From Elysia crispata (taxonomy: Eukaryota > Mollusca > Gastropoda > Plakobranchidae): DNA of 64,000 nucleotides. Below the pieces are notes generated by a model. The model did no database searches. It was not told the DNA's origin and was given only the letters and a program-made list of their open reading frames with translations. Of this stretch, positions 1 through 13,496 are shown in pieces; within the stretch, counting starts at the first letter, position 1; each line of letters begins with the position of its first letter. The DNA is taken from the NCBI GenBank assembly GCA_033675545.1, contig JAWDGP010005033.1:1-64000 (forward strand), read 5' to 3'. The translations under genes were made by a program, and so were the position numbers.

Positions 1-1139
1 TAGGCATTATGGGTTGGAAAAAACGGAGTGTGTTAGGGTAGGTGTATGTGTTCGCGTAATCACAGCGCAAAACAGGTAATTGGTAAAAGAAATGGAACTT
101 GATTGCGCTTAGCGGCATTTTAGGGCACTTTAAGTCGGAATTTCTAAAAAAAAAGTAAGTGGTAATTTTTCCGATTACGAGGAGCGCTAGGATGCAAAAA
201 AGTCAAAAAAAAAAAAAAAAAAAAAAAATTTTATGCGACATTTTTGCTTGCGGTTTTCCTATTTCCGGTAATAAGAAGGGCGGAAAAAGTAAGTGGTTTT
301 GTTTTTTTCGTAAGGGGAGAGGGAAAATGTGAAATAAATAATAAAAAAAAAAGTAATTTTAAGAAAAAGATGTTAAGCACGTTTTTTAGGCATTATGGGT
401 TGGAAAAAACGGAGTGTGTTAGGGTAGGTGTATGTGTTCGCGTAATCACGGCGCAAAACAGGTAATTGGTAAAAGAAATGGAACTTGATTGCGCTTAGCG
501 GCATTTTAGTGCACTTTAAGTCGGAATTTCTAAAAAAAAATTAAGTGGTATATTTTCCGATTACGAGGAGCGGTAGGATGCAAAAAAGTCAAAAAAAAAA
601 AAAAAAAAAAAAATTTTATGCGACATTTTCGCTTGCGGTTTTCCTATTTCCGGTAATAAAAAGGGCGGAAAAAGTAAGTGGTTTTATTTTTTTCGTAAGG
701 GGAGAGGGAAAATGTGAAATAAATAATAAAAAAAAAAAGAAAAATTTCTTTTCTCATTTATGAAGCTTTTTCACCAATTTTGGTCGTTAGGAAGTGTTAC
801 GGGGGTAAGGAGAAGGAGTAGAGAGCAAAAAAAAAAAGGTAATTTTAAGAAAAAGTTGTTAAGCGCGTTTTTTAAGCATGATGGGTCGGAAAGACTGAGT
901 TTGTGTGGGTAAGTGTTTGTGTTCGCGTAATCACGCCGCAAAACAGGTAATTGGTAAAAGAAATGGAACTTGAGTGCGCTTAGCGGCTTTTTAGGGCACT
1001 TTAAGTCGGAATTTCGAAAAAAAAAGTAAGTGGTAATTTTTCCGATTACGAGGAGCGGTAGGGTTCAAAAAAGTAAAAAAAAAAAAAAAAAAAAAATTTA
1101 TGCGACATTTTCGCTTGCGGTTTTCCTATTTCCGGTAAT
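1..1139 (+). repeat. ~497-bp satellite array S1 (forward)
   Basis: These are just over two copies of the satellite, taking forward to mean GGCATTATGGG on the plus strand. Each monomer has the order: GGCATTATGGG box, a GT-rich GGTAGGTGTATGTG box, GCGTAATCACGG, GCGGCATTTTAGGGC, AAGTCGGAATTTCG, GGTAAGTGGTAATTTTTCCG, a long A tract, a TTTCCTATTTCCGG box, GGGCGGAAAAAGTAAGTGG, GGGAGAGGGAAAATGTG, TTTGGTCGTTAG, and GGTAAGGAGAAGGAGTAGAG. The second copy lacks the GGTCGTTAG-to-GAGTAGAG part. The array stops at the TAAT target site of element A. It holds no gene. Confidence 0.93.
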
Positions 1140-1877
1140 TACGGCTGTTAAAGAGCGGCATTTTAGTTTGCCTGCCGCGCCCGTGAAGCAACTTGTAACT
1201 CGATCGGGTCATGGGGTCAACCACCCCTGCAGAACGGGGATTCCCCTTTCCTCGCAACTTTAGATTTCAGATCTACTTTTCACACCAAAACAATGGAGAA
1301 TTTAAGCTTATGCATGAAAGGAAGAACTACAAAAATCATATAATTTGTTACATCTATATTTCAGCGATACGAGGATATATTTTTCCCCCTTCTTTTCATT
1401 TAATTGATGGAGTTATTAAGCGTTTTAATAAGTACATGAATCTGGAATAATCATAAGTTGGTGACGTTTTTTACGGGACATTTATGAAAAATTGAAACAA
1501 TTTTTGCGGATGAAATTTCTACAGCATTTTATATATATATGTTGAACTTAACACCCACCAAAGGGCATTAGCGAAGAGTTCTCCGTTTCCAAGTTATGCG
1601 GGTTTGAGTTATGATAGTCCACTTCTTACAGCGCTGGTGCGGCGTTTTGATATAAAATAATAAATCTAAACAACGATAGAACATCGTAGTTCAAGCTGTG
1701 GAGCGTCAATATATATGAGGGAGGCCTGGTGTTAACTTTTAACAAAATTAAAAACACGCACTAAGAAGGAAATGAAACTTGTTTAGGGTTGCGCATTGTC
1801 TTTTCCTTTACAGGTAAGTCATACGTTTACCTTGCCTTACGTTCTTCAGTCGGCGGGGCGTGTGCTAAGAGTAAGAG

Positions 1878-1909
<32 letters not shown>

Positions 1910-2803
1910 TTGTCTGTCTGTCTGTAATATTTTCAAGCTTTTATTATAACTTTCTTCAAACCTCTGTCGCCCAAGTGCTTTGAGTTTATTTACGTCAGAA
2001 TATTAAAAGCATATTGTAAAAATCTTTTTTTTGTTTGTTTGTTACTGGAAAAGATTGTGAACACCAAAAGTTAGTAACGAGCCGTTGATAAAGTCCGCAC
2101 AGAGAAACTTTTGATTGTTTCCTCTATCTGCTACTTAACGATATATCACAACAAGATCTGCAAACTTCATGGTTGCGTTCAGATTCTAAGTGCTGCTCCA
2201 AATTTAACAGTATTGGTTTGAGGCTTCTAAGGTAGATCTATAGTGCAGAGTGTTATTTGCGGATAGTTCGTGCAGACCCGAGCGTATGGAATTATTTTAA
2301 AAAATCATATAAAATCACTGAAAAACTCTTCGCACTTGAAACTTTCACAAGTTCTTTATATTAATCTTTTAAATATCGGAAAACAATTTTTAAGCGATAA
2401 AATTGTTTCACTTTTGAAATATTCCTATTAAACTCAGGTGTTATGAAAATCAAACCTTTTTTCTGTTCTTTTACTAGAAGTATGAAGATTCACCTGCACC
2501 ATCTAAACACTTTATAATTGAGAGATAAAAAATATAGCATTGTATTCAGGACAATTTCAGCTTTAAAATGATTATTTGTTTGATATACTTGGTGTTAATG
2601 AGGCAAGATTTATCGCGATGCAAAAACAAGTAAAAAATCCTAATATTAGATTTCACAGTAGTGCACCGTCATGCACGGGCACACACGGTTGTAGCCTGCC
2701 TGACAGGTGATTGATCACCGATCCGCCCACTAACTGCGGGCGTCTGAGGTAGGGCCTGGAAGCAAACTAAGTTGCCGCTTTTTGGTCTGTTTTAACAGCC
2801 GTG
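1140..2803. mobile_element. Element A: non-autonomous TIR DNA transposon, left copy
   Basis: This 1,664-bp insertion interrupts a satellite monomer. The uninterrupted monomer reads CCGGTAATAAAAAGG; here TAAT is duplicated at 1,136-1,139 and 2,804-2,807. The ends are inverted: TACGGCTGTTAAA on the left and the complement of CACGGCTGTTAAAA on the right, followed a little further in by GCGGCA..TTAGTTTGC on both sides. Subterminal regions are GC-rich with short inverted motifs (for example TGATTGATCA near 2,710). The interior is AT-rich, holds a CT/GT/TCTG microsatellite near 1,879-1,925 and has no transposase-like frame. A 4-bp target duplication with CAC-type ends resembles Chapaev-type (CMC) elements, but that assignment is an inference without a transposase. 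Confidence 0.8.
1878..1925. repeat. Compound (CT)n-(GT)n-(CTGT)n microsatellite
   Basis: A run of CT repeats is followed by GT and CTGT units inside element A. The mirror copy at 34,677-34,742 is longer, with more GACA and GA units, so the tract has changed length since the arms were duplicated. Confidence 0.85.
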
Positions 2804-5800
2804 TAATAAAAAGGGCGGAAAAGTAAGTGGTTCTGTTTTTTTTCCGTAAGGGGACAGGGAAAATGTGAAATAAATAATAAAAAAAAAGAATTTTTTTTTC
2901 TCCTTTTAGGGAGCTTTTTCACCATTTTTGGTCGTTAGTTTGCCGGAAAAGATGATTAGGAAGTGTTTTGGGGGTAAGGAGAAGGAGTAGAGAGCAAAAA
3001 AAAAGTAATTTTAAGAAAAAGATGTTAAGCGCGTTTTTTAGGCATTATGGGTCGGAAAAACGGAGTGTGTTTGGGTAGGTGTATGTGTTCCCGTAATAAC
3101 GGCGGAAAAGAGTTAATTGGTAAAAAATGAAACTTGAGCACGCTTAGCGGTATTTAAGTGCTCTTTAAGTCGGAATTTCGAAAAAAAAGTTAAGTGGTAA
3201 TTTTTTCCGATTACGAGGAGCGGTAGGATGCAAAAAAGTCAAAAAAAAAAAAAAAAAAAATTTTTAATGCGACATTTTGGCTTGCGGTTTTCCTATTTCC
3301 GGTAAAAAAAAGGGCGGAAAAAATAAGTGGTTTTGTTTTTTTCCGTAAGGGGACAGGGAAAATGTAAAATAAATAATAAAAAAAAGAAAATTTTTTTTTC
3401 TCCTTTAGGGAGCTTTTTCACCAATTTTGGTCGTTAGTTTGCCGGAAAAGATGATTAGGGAGTGTTTCGGTGGTAAGGAGAAGGAATAGAGAGCAAAAAA
3501 TAAGTAATTTTAAGAAAAAGTTGTTAAGCGTGTTTTTTAGGCATTATGGGTCGGAAAGACGGAGTATCTGTGAGGGTAGGTGTATGTGTTCGCGTAATCA
3601 CGTCGTAAAAAAGGTAATTGTTAAAAAAATAGAACTTGAGTGCGCTCAGCGGCATTTTAGGGCATTTTAAGTCGGAATTTCGAAAAAAAAAGGTGAGTGG
3701 TAATTTTCCGATTACGAGGAGCGGTAGGGTGCAAAAAAGTCAAACAAAAATAGAAGAAAAAAAAATTTGTTATGGGTTATTTTCCCTTGCGCCTTTCCTA
3801 TTTCCTGTGATGAAAATGGCGGAAAAAGTAAGTGGTTTTGTTTTTTTCCGTAAGGGGAGAGGGGAAATGTGAAATAAATTATAAAAAAAGAAAATTTTTT
3901 TTTCCTTTAGGGAGCTTTTTTGACCATTTTTGGTCGTTAGTTTGCCGCAAAAGATAATTAGGAAGTGTTTCGGGGGTAGGGAGAAGGAGTAGAGAGCAAA
4001 AAAAAAGGAATTTTATGAAAAAGGTGTTAAGCGCGTTTTTTAGGCATTATGGGTCGGAAAGACGGAGTGTGTGTGGGTAGGTGTATGTGTTCGCGTAATC
4101 ACGGCGGAAAAAGGTAATTTGAAAAAAATGAAACTTGCGGACCCTTAGCGGCAGTTTTGGGTACATGAAGTCGGAATTTCGAAAAAAAAGGTAAATGGTA
4201 ATTTTTCCGATTACGAGGAGCGGTAGGATACAAAAAAGTAAAAAAAAAAAAAAGAAAAATTATTTATGGGACGTTTTTCCTTGCGGTTTTCCTATTTCCG
4301 GTAATAAAAAGGGCAGAAAAAGTAAGTGGTTTTGTTTTTTTCTGTAACAGGATAGGGAAAATGTGAAATAAATAATAAAAAAAAAAAAAAAAATTTTTCT
4401 CCTTTAGGGAGCTTTTTCACTAATTTTGGTCGCTGGTTTGCCGGAAAAGATGATATGGAAGTGTTTCGGGGGTAAAGAGAAGGAGTAGAGAGGGAAAAAA
4501 AAGTAATTTTAAGAAAAAGTTGTTAAGCACGTTTTTTAGGCATTATGGGTTGGATAAACGGAGTGTGTTTGGGTAGGTGTATGTGTTCCCTTAATCACGG
4601 CGACAAAATGTAATTGGTAAAAATAGAAACTTGAGCGCGCTGAGCGGCATCTAAGGGCATTTTAAGTCGGAATTTCGAAAAAAAAAAGGTAAGTGGTAAT
4701 TTTCCGATTACGAGGAGCGGTAGGGTGCAAAAAAGTCAAACAAAAAAAGAAGAAAAAAAAATTTGTTATGGGTCATTTTCCCTTGCGCTTTTCCTATTTC
4801 CTGTGACAAAAAGGGCGGAAAAAGTAAGTGGTTTTGTTTTTTTTGTAATGGAAAATGTGAAATAAATTATAAAAAAAGAAAATTTTTTTTTGTCTTTTTA
4901 GGAGAGCTTTTGAATATTTTTGGTCGTTAGTTTGCCGCAAAAGATGATTATAAAGTGTTTTGGGGGTAAGGAGAAGGAGTAAAGAGCAAAAAAGTAATTT
5001 TAAGAAAAAGGTGTTCAGCGCGTTTTTTAGGCATTATGGGTAGAAAAAACGGAGTGTGTGTGGGTAGGTGTATGTGATTGCGTAATCACGGGGAAAAAAC
5101 AGTTATTTAAAAAAAAATGAAACTTGCGCACCGTTAGAGGCATTTTAGGGCACTTTAAGTCGGAATCTCAAAAAAAAACTTAAGTGGTAATTTTTCCGAT
5201 TCCGAGGAGCGGTTGGATGAAAAAAAGTCAAAAAAAAAAAAAGGAAAAAAAATTTCTTATGGGACGTTCTCTCTTTCGGTTTTCCTATTTCTGGTGCCAA
5301 AAAGGGCGGAAAAAGTAAGTGGTTTTGAATTTTTCCGTAAGGGGAGAGTGAAAATGTAAAATAAATTAGAAAAAAAAGAAAATTTTTTTTCTCCATTAGG
5401 GATTTTTTTCACCATTTTTGGTCGTTAGTTTGCCGGAAAAGATGATTATAAAGTGTTTTGGGGGTAAGGAGAAGGAGTAAAAAACAAAAAAAAAGTAATT
5501 TTATGAAAAAGGTGTTAAGCTCGTTTTTTAGGCATTATGGGTTGGAAAAACGGAGTGTGTGTGGGTAGGTGTATGTGGTCGCGTAATTACGGGGGAAAAA
5601 AGGTAATTTGTTCAAAATGAAACTTGAGCGTGCTTAGGGGTATTTTAGGGCACTTGAAGTCGGAATTTCGAAAAAAAAGGTAAGTGGTAATTTTTTTGTG
5701 ATTACGAGGAGCGGTAGGATGGAAAAATGTAAAAAAAAAAAAAAGAAAAAATTTTGATGGGTCGTTTTCCCTTGCGGTTTTCCTATTTCCGGTGATAAAA

Positions 5801-7910
5801 AGGGCGGAAAAGGTACGTGGTTTTTTTTCCGCAAGGAGAGAGGGCAAATGTGAAATAAATTATAAAAAAAAAGAATTTTTTTTTCTCCATTAGGAAGCTT
5901 CTTCAACGTTTTTGGTCGTTAGTTTGCAGGAAAAGATGATTAGGAAGTGTTTCGGGGGTAAGGAGAATGAGTAGAGAGCAAAAAAAAAGGAATTTAAGAA
6001 AAAGGTGTTAAGCGCCTTTTTTAGGCATTATGGGTCGGAAAAACGGAGTGTGTGTGGGTAGGTGTATGTGTTCGCGTAATCATGGGGGAGAAAAGGTTAT
6101 TTGTAAAAAATGAAACTTGAGCGCGCTTAGCGGCAGTTTAGGGCACTTTAAGTCGGAATTTCGAAAAAAAAGGTAAGTGGTAATTTTTCCGATTACGAGG
6201 AGCGGTAGGGTGCAAAAAAGTCAAAAAAAAAAAAAAAAAAAAAATTTTTGATGGGACTTTTTCCTTGTGGTTTTCTTATTTTCGGTGACAAAAAGGGCGG
6301 AAAAAGTAAGTGGTTTTGAATTTTTCCGTAAGGGGAGAGTGAAAATGTTAAATAAATTATAAAAAAAAGAAAATTTTTTTTCTCCATTAGGGATTTTTTC
6401 ACCATTTTTGGTCGTTAGTTTGCCGGAAAAGATGATTATGAAGTGTTTTGGGGATAAGGAGAAGGAGTAGAGAGCAAAAAAAAGTAATTTTAAGAAGAAA
6501 GGTGTTAAGCCCGTTTTTTAGGTATTATGGGTAGAAAAAACGGAGTGTGTGTGGGTAGGTGTATATGATTGCGTATCCACGGGGAAAAAAACAGTTATTT
6601 AAAAAAAATGAAACTTGCGCACCGTTAGAGGCATTTTAGGGCACTTTAAGTCGGAATTTCAAAAAAAAAGTTAAGTGGTAATCTTTCCGATTACGAGGAG
6701 CGGTAGGATGCAAAAATGTAAAAATAAAAAAAAAAAAGAAAAATTTTTTATGGGGCGTTTTCACTTGCGGTTTTCCTATTTCCGGTTATAAAAAGGGCGG
6801 AAAAGGTAAGTGGTTTTGTTTTTTTTCCCGAAGGAGAGAGGGCAAATGTGAAATAAATTATAAAAAAAAAGAAATTTTTTTCTCTATTAGGGAGCTCCTT
6901 CAAAATTTTTGGTCGTTAGTTTACAGGAAAAGATGATTAGGAAGTGTTTCGGGGGTAAGGAGAAGGAGTAGAGAGGAAAAAAAAAGTAATTTTAAGAAAA
7001 AGTTGTTAGGCGCGTTTTATAGGCATTATGGGTAGAAAAAACGGAGTGTGTGGGTAGGTGTATGTGTTCGCGTAATCACGGGGGAAAAAGGTAATTTGAA
7101 AAAAAATTAAACATGCGCACCTTTAGCGGCAGCTTAGGGAACTTTAAGTCGGAATTTCGGAAAAAAAAGGTAATTGGTAATTATCCCGTTAACGAGGAGC
7201 GGAAAGATGCAAAAATGTAAAAAAAAAAAAAAAAAAAAAAGAATAATTTTTTATGGGACGTCTTCCCTTGCGTTTTTCCTATTTCCGGTGATAAAAAGGG
7301 CGGAAAAAGTAAGTGGTTTTGTTTTTTTCTGTAAGGGGAGAGTGAAAATGTGAAATAAATTATCAAAAAAAAATAAAATTTTTCTCCTCCTTTAGGGAGC
7401 TTTTTCACCATTTTTGGTCGTTAGTTTCCCGGAAAAGGTTGTTTCTTATGCGGTCAGGGGAGAGGGAAAATGGAAAATAAATTAAGTAAAAAAAATTTTT
7501 TTTTTCCTCTTTAGGGAGCTTTTTCACTATTTTTTGTCGGAAGTTGGACGAAAAAGATGATTAGGAAGTATTTCGGGGGTAAGGAGAAGGAGTAGAGAGC
7601 AAAAAAAGGGTAAATTTAAGAAAAAGGTGTCAAGCGCGTTTTTTAGGCATTATGGGTCTGAAATAAGGAGTGTTTTTGGGTAGGTGTATGTGTTCGCGTA
7701 ATCACGGCGGAAAAAAAGTAATTTGGAAAAAATGAAACTTGAGCGCGCTTAGCGGCATTTTAGGGCACTTTAAGTCGGAATTTCGAAAAAAAAAGGTAAG
7801 TGGTAATTTTCCCGATAACGAGTCGCGGTAGGGTACAAAAAAGTCCAAAAAAAAAGAAGAAAAAAAAAATTTTTCCCTTGCGTTTTTCCTATTTCCGGTG
7901 CAGGTGATAA
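2804..7910 (+). repeat. ~497-bp satellite array S2 (forward)
   Basis: About ten monomers follow one another. The GGCATTATGGG box recurs near 3,541, 4,044, 4,539, 5,028, 5,531, 6,023, 6,519 and 7,023, giving spacings of 489 to 504 bp. Variation is mostly in the length of A and T tracts. The copy near 7,440-7,560 carries an extra partial duplication. The array has no gene: the open frames in it are poly-Lys/Phe readings of the homopolymers. Its mirror S5 is two monomers shorter. Confidence 0.94.
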
Positions 7911-7927
7911 AAAGGGCACCCCACCGG
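7905..7927. other. Satellite orientation-switch junction with small hairpin
   Basis: Forward monomers end inside the TTTCCTATTTCCGGTG box and reverse monomers start at ACGCGCTTAAC. The junction has CCGGTG at 7,905-7,910 and its complement CACCGG at 7,922-7,927, with a short GTGATAAAAAGGGC piece between them. The same junction is mirrored at 29,640-29,672. Confidence 0.8.
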
Positions 7928-10900
7928 AAAACGCGCTTAACAACTTTTCCTTAAAATTACTTTTTTTTTTTGCTCTCTACTCCTTCTCCTTACCCCCGAA
8001 ACACTTACTAATCATCTTTTTTTCGGCAAACTAACGACCAAAAATAGTGAAAAACCTCCCTGAAGGGGAAAAAGAATATTTTTTTTACTTTATTTTCCAT
8101 TTTCCCTCTCCCCTGATCGCAAAAAACAAAACCTTTAACTTTTTCCGCCCTTTTTAATACCGGAAATATAAAAACCTCACGAAAAAAAGGTGCATTAAGT
8201 TTTATATTTTTTTGACTTTTTCCACCCTATCGGTCCTCGTAATCGGAGAAATTACCACTTACATATTTTTTTCGAAATTCCGACTTAAAGTGCCCTAAAA
8301 TGCGGCTAAGCGCGCGTGAGTTTCATTTTTTACCAATTAAATTTTTTTCGCCCTAATTACCCGAACACATACACCTACCCAAACACACTACGTTTTTCCT
8401 ACCCATAATGCCTAAAGAACGCGCTTAACACCTTTTTCTTAAAATTACTTTTTTTTTGCTCTCTACTCCTTCTCCTAACCCTCGAAACACTTCCTAATCA
8501 TCTTTTACGGCAAACTAACGACCAAAAATGGTGAAAAAATTTCCTAAAGGACAAAAAAAATTTTTCTATTTTTTAAAATTTATTTCACATTTTCCCTCTC
8601 CCCTTGCGGAAAAAAAAACCACTTACTTTTTCCGCCCTTTTTATCACCGGAAATAGGAAAACCGGAAGGGAAAACGTCCCATAAAGAATTTTTCTTTTTT
8701 TTTTTCTACATTTTTGCATCCTACCGCTCCTCGTAATCGGAAAAATTACCACTTACCTTTTTTTTCGAAATTCCGAATTAAAGTGCCCTAAACTGCCGCT
8801 AACGGTGCGCAAGTTTCATTTTTTTCAAATAACTTTTTTCCCCCGTGATTACGCGAACACATACACCTACCCACACACACTCCGTCTTTCCGACCCATAA
8901 TGCCTAAAAACGTGCTTAACACCTTTTTCTTAAAATTACTTTTTTTTTGCTCTCTACTCCTTCTCCTAACCCTCGAAACACTTCCTAATCATCTTTTCCG
9001 GCAAACAAACGATCAAAAATGGTCAAAAAAGATCCCTAAAGGAGAAAAAAAAAGTTTCTTTTTTTTATTATTTATTTCACATTTTCCCTTTCCCCTTACG
9101 GAAAAAAAAAAAACACTTACTTTTTCCGCCCTTTTTATCACCGGAAATAAAAAACCGCAAGGGAAAACGTCCCATAAGAATTTTTTTTTTCTTTTTTTTT
9201 TTTTTGGACGTTTTTGCACGCTACCGCTCCTTGTAATTTGAAAAATTACCAATTTCCTCTTTTTTCGAAATTCTGACTTAAAGTACCCTAAAATGCCGCT
9301 AAGCGCGCTCAAGTTTTATTTTTTGCAAATTACCTTTTTTCCGCCGTGATTACGCAAACACAGACACCTACCCAAACACACTCCGTTTTTCGACACCTTT
9401 TTCTGAAAATTACTTTTTTTTTGCTCTCTACTCCTTCTCCTTACCCCCAAAACACTTCCTAATCATCTTTTACGGAAAACTAACGACCAAAAATGGTGAA
9501 AAAGCTCCCTAAAGGAGAGAAAAAAAAATTTTCTTTTTTTTATAATTTATTTCACATTTGCCCTTTTCCCTTACGGAAAAAAACAAAACCACTTACTTTT
9601 TCCGCCCTATTTATCACCGGAAATAAGACAACCGCAAGGGAAAACGTCCCATAAAAAAGTTTTTCTTTTTTTTTCTTTTTTACATTTTTGCATCCTACCG
9701 CTCCTCGTAATCGTTAAAATACCACTTACGTTTTTTTTCGAAATTCCGACATAAGGTGCCCTAAAATGCCGTTAAGCTCGCTCAAGTTCCATTTTTTACA
9801 AATTACCTTTTTTCCGCCGTGATTACGCAAACACATACACCTACCCAAACACACTCCGTTTTTCCTACCCATAATGCCTAAAAAACGCGCTTAACACCTT
9901 TTTCATAAAATTACTTTTTTTTTGCTCTCGACTCCTTCTCCTTACCCCCGAAACACTTCCTTATCATCTTTTCCGGCAAACTAACGACCAAAAATGGTGA
10001 AAAAGCTCCCTAATGGAGAAAAAAATTTTTTTTTTTTTATAATTTATTTCACATATGCCCTCTCCCCTTGCGGAAAAAAACAAAACCACTTACTTTTTCC
10101 GCCCTTTTTATCACCGGAAATAAGAAAACCGGAAGGGAAAACGTCCCATGAGAAATTTTTCTTTTTTTTTTTTTTTCTTGACGTTTTTGCACCCTACCGC
10201 TCATCGTAATTTTAAAAATTAACACTTTCCTTTTTTTTCGAAATTCTGACTTAAAGTACCCTAAAATGCCACTAAGCGCGCTCAAGTTTTATTTTTTACA
10301 AATTACCTTTTTTCTGCCGTGATTACGCAAACACATACACCTACCCAAACACACTCCGTTTTTTTCTACCCATAATGCCTAAAAAACGCGCTTAACACCT
10401 TTTTCATAAATTACTTTTTTTTGCTGTCTACTCCTTCTCCTTACCCCCGAAACACTTCATAATCATCTTTTCCGGTAAACTAACGATCAAAAAATGGTGA
10501 AAAAGCTCCATATTGGAGAAAAAAATTTTCTTTTTTTTTTTAATTTATTTCACATTTGCCCTCTCCCCTTGCGGAAAAAAAACAAAACTACTTACTTTTT
10601 CCGCCCTTTATATCACCGGAAATAGGAAAACCGCAAGGTAAAACGTCCCATAAAAAATTTTTCTTTCTTTTCTTTTTTTTACCTTTTTGCATCTACCGCT
10701 CCTCGTAATCGGAAAAATTACCAGTTACCTTTTTTTTCGAAATTCCGACTTAAAGTGCCCAAAACTGCCGCGAAGGTGCGCAAGTTTCCTTTTATTCAAA
10801 TAACTTTTTTTCCCCGTGATTACGCTAACACATACACCTACCCACACACCCTCCGTCTTTTCGACCCATAATGCTTAAAAAACGCGCTTAAAACCTTTTT

Positions 10901-11277
10901 CTTAAAATTCCTTTTTTTTTGCTCTCTATTCCTTCTCCTTACCCCCGAAACACTTCCAAATCATCTTTTCCGGCAAACTAAAGACCAAAAATGGTCTAAA
11001 AAGCTCCCTAAAGAAAAAAAAATTTCTTTTTTTTTATAATTTATTTTACAATTTCCCTCTCCTCTTACGAAAAAAAACAAAACCACTTACTTTTTCCGCC
11101 CTTTTCGTCACCGGAAATAGGAAAACCGCAAGGGAAAACGTCTCATAAGAAATTTTTTTTTCTTCTTTTTTTTTTGACTTTTCTTCATCCTACCGCTCCT
11201 TGTAATCGGAAAAATTACCAATTAACTTTTTTTCTCTTTTTTTTCGAAAATCCGATTTAAAGTGCCCAAAAATGCCG

Positions 11278-11278
<1 letters not shown>
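7922..11278 (-). repeat. ~497-bp satellite array S3 (reverse)
   Basis: About seven monomers of the same satellite in reverse orientation (CCCATAATGCC on the plus strand, near 8,402, 8,894, 9,866, 10,372 and 10,866). One monomer near 9,390 has lost the CCCATAATGCC box. The array ends abruptly at GCCGCTA, where the CTA microsatellite begins. The mirror array S4 has one more monomer. Confidence 0.93.
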
Positions 11279-11530
<252 letters not shown>

Positions 11531-12964
11531 CATAAGGTCGAGTACACGATGTATGAAAATTTCATGCTTTTTGGAAATCGAAAACAACATTATTTTTCCT
11601 TTTCGGGACGTCATAATTTATTGTGGAATGGTGTATTTGTTTATTACATGTATTTTATTGGGCCCATTACCTCAAAATGTATTTTTCGCTAAATTTATAA
11701 AACTTATGACAAAACACTTGAATTAAGAAGTGTAACTCTAGAATTTAACTCACACTTGAAGAAAGTGAGTAGAGAACTCTGGTTTGTGCAGGAGTGTTTT
11801 TTAACTTTTTTTTTCTTATCACGAAGTTTAATTTTTTTATTTATGCATTCTAAATGTTTTGATCAACTACAGACATACCCACCACAATTATAGAATATTC
11901 TGTCAAGAGAGACAACTCTTGCACCCTGTTTGGTTTAATCCTTCCTTAATCCTGCCTTTAGCTCTGCAGTTACCTTAATGCCTCTCTGAGTAATCCACTT
12001 GCCAGTACAAGAAAACAGAGCTGTTATGCATTGAAGAGGCCAATTTGAAAAATTTAAATTAAAACAGATAATCAACCTTTTACATATTTCGAAACGCTGG
12101 GGTTTAAAGATGAATAAACTAAAAACAAATTGATGACGAAGAGGTTCAAAGGTCAAGTCGAAGTTTTCAGTGTTATCACTGTACCCATCAATCACTTTCA
12201 ATTCTCCGATTGAGGTCATGGTCTCAGAATAAGAGGCTTCTAACTCACTATGGATTTCAATGGACAAAGGATTATGTCATTCTCAGTCCGCAATGTGTCC
12301 AGTATCGCAGCATAAACAACAAGAAGAGCCAATTAGCTTATGATTTGACATCCTAATTCCATATCAGTTTTAATTCCGTTTGCTACCTTTATCGCCTAAG
12401 TCCGTCGGTATATTTTTATCCTTATCTATCTCCTACAGGTGTTGCTAGCCAGCCAGGTTGATTGTTACGTTAATTTTCTTTCATAAAAAGTGTCAACAAT
12501 AAACTTTACACCTGCGTCATCCAGATAGCGGTTGTTAACCTTTGCAGGGGTCCCACCAGAGCTGAGCTGATAGCTGCTCTATCTCACACAGATAACGGAC
12601 AAAAAACATACCACTTGATTAACTTCATTGAGAAAACCAAAATATCAACACAGCTGACGGATAAAACTGAAAGGTAAAGTTGTTATTCCAAGTTTTTTCT
12701 TCTTTTTTATTTTCAGGCTATAAATTGAAATGGATTTCAAAGTCTCTTGATTCTTGTTCCGTCGTTCTGCAGTTAATGCTTTTTTATGAAAAAAAAATCA
12801 CATCTTTTTGATGTGCTACTTCCATCAGTATCAAATTGAGTTCAGTTCAGTTAGAATGTATCTTTAGCTCTTCTCTAGACTAAATAAATGAATAAAAAAA
12901 AAGCAAATTTTTAATAGAAAACAAAGTCGGATCAGTGAAGGAGCAGCGGTCTTATCTGTCTCTA

Positions 12965-13395
12965 ACATACTGAAAAGAGGATAAGATAATCCAAATTTTG
13001 GATACCCAGTCTGACACATAAAACAGAGGATAAAATAATCCTATGGTGGAGTTCCTAGTCTGACACATTAAACTGAGGGTAATATAATCCTACTTTCGTG
13101 TTCCTAGTTTGACACATTAAACAGAGAGTAAAAAAAAATTAGTTTCGACGCCCGAGTCTGACACAATAAACAGAGGGTAAGATAATCCTAGTTTCGAGTT
13201 CCTAGTCTGATACATTAAACAGAGTGTAAAAAAATTCTAGCTTCGACGCCTTTGTTTGACACATTAAACAGGGGGAGGTAATAATCCTACTCCCGTGCCT
13301 GACGCATTAAACAGAGGGTAAAGTAATCGTAGTTTTGACTCCCCAGTCTGACACATTAAACAGAGGGTAAGATAATCCTATATTCGAGTTCCTAG
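12965..13395. repeat. ~49-bp minisatellite, left arm
   Basis: About eight or nine degenerate copies of a unit containing GTCTGACACATTAAACAGAG, then GGTAAGATAATCCTA and CGAGTTCCTA. GTCTGAC-type boxes recur near 13,009, 13,058, 13,108, 13,157, 13,206, 13,254, 13,297 and 13,350. The mirror copy is at 23,668-24,105. Confidence 0.85.
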
Positions 13396-13418
13396 TCATA
13401 CAAATTAAATATATGTAA

Positions 13419-13424
<6 letters not shown>

Positions 13425-13496
<72 letters not shown>

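Noticed and set aside
11935-12267. 110-codon frame shared by both arms (mirror 24,799-25,131)
   Set aside because: Identity between arms is explained by recent duplication; no recognisable domain or splice context.
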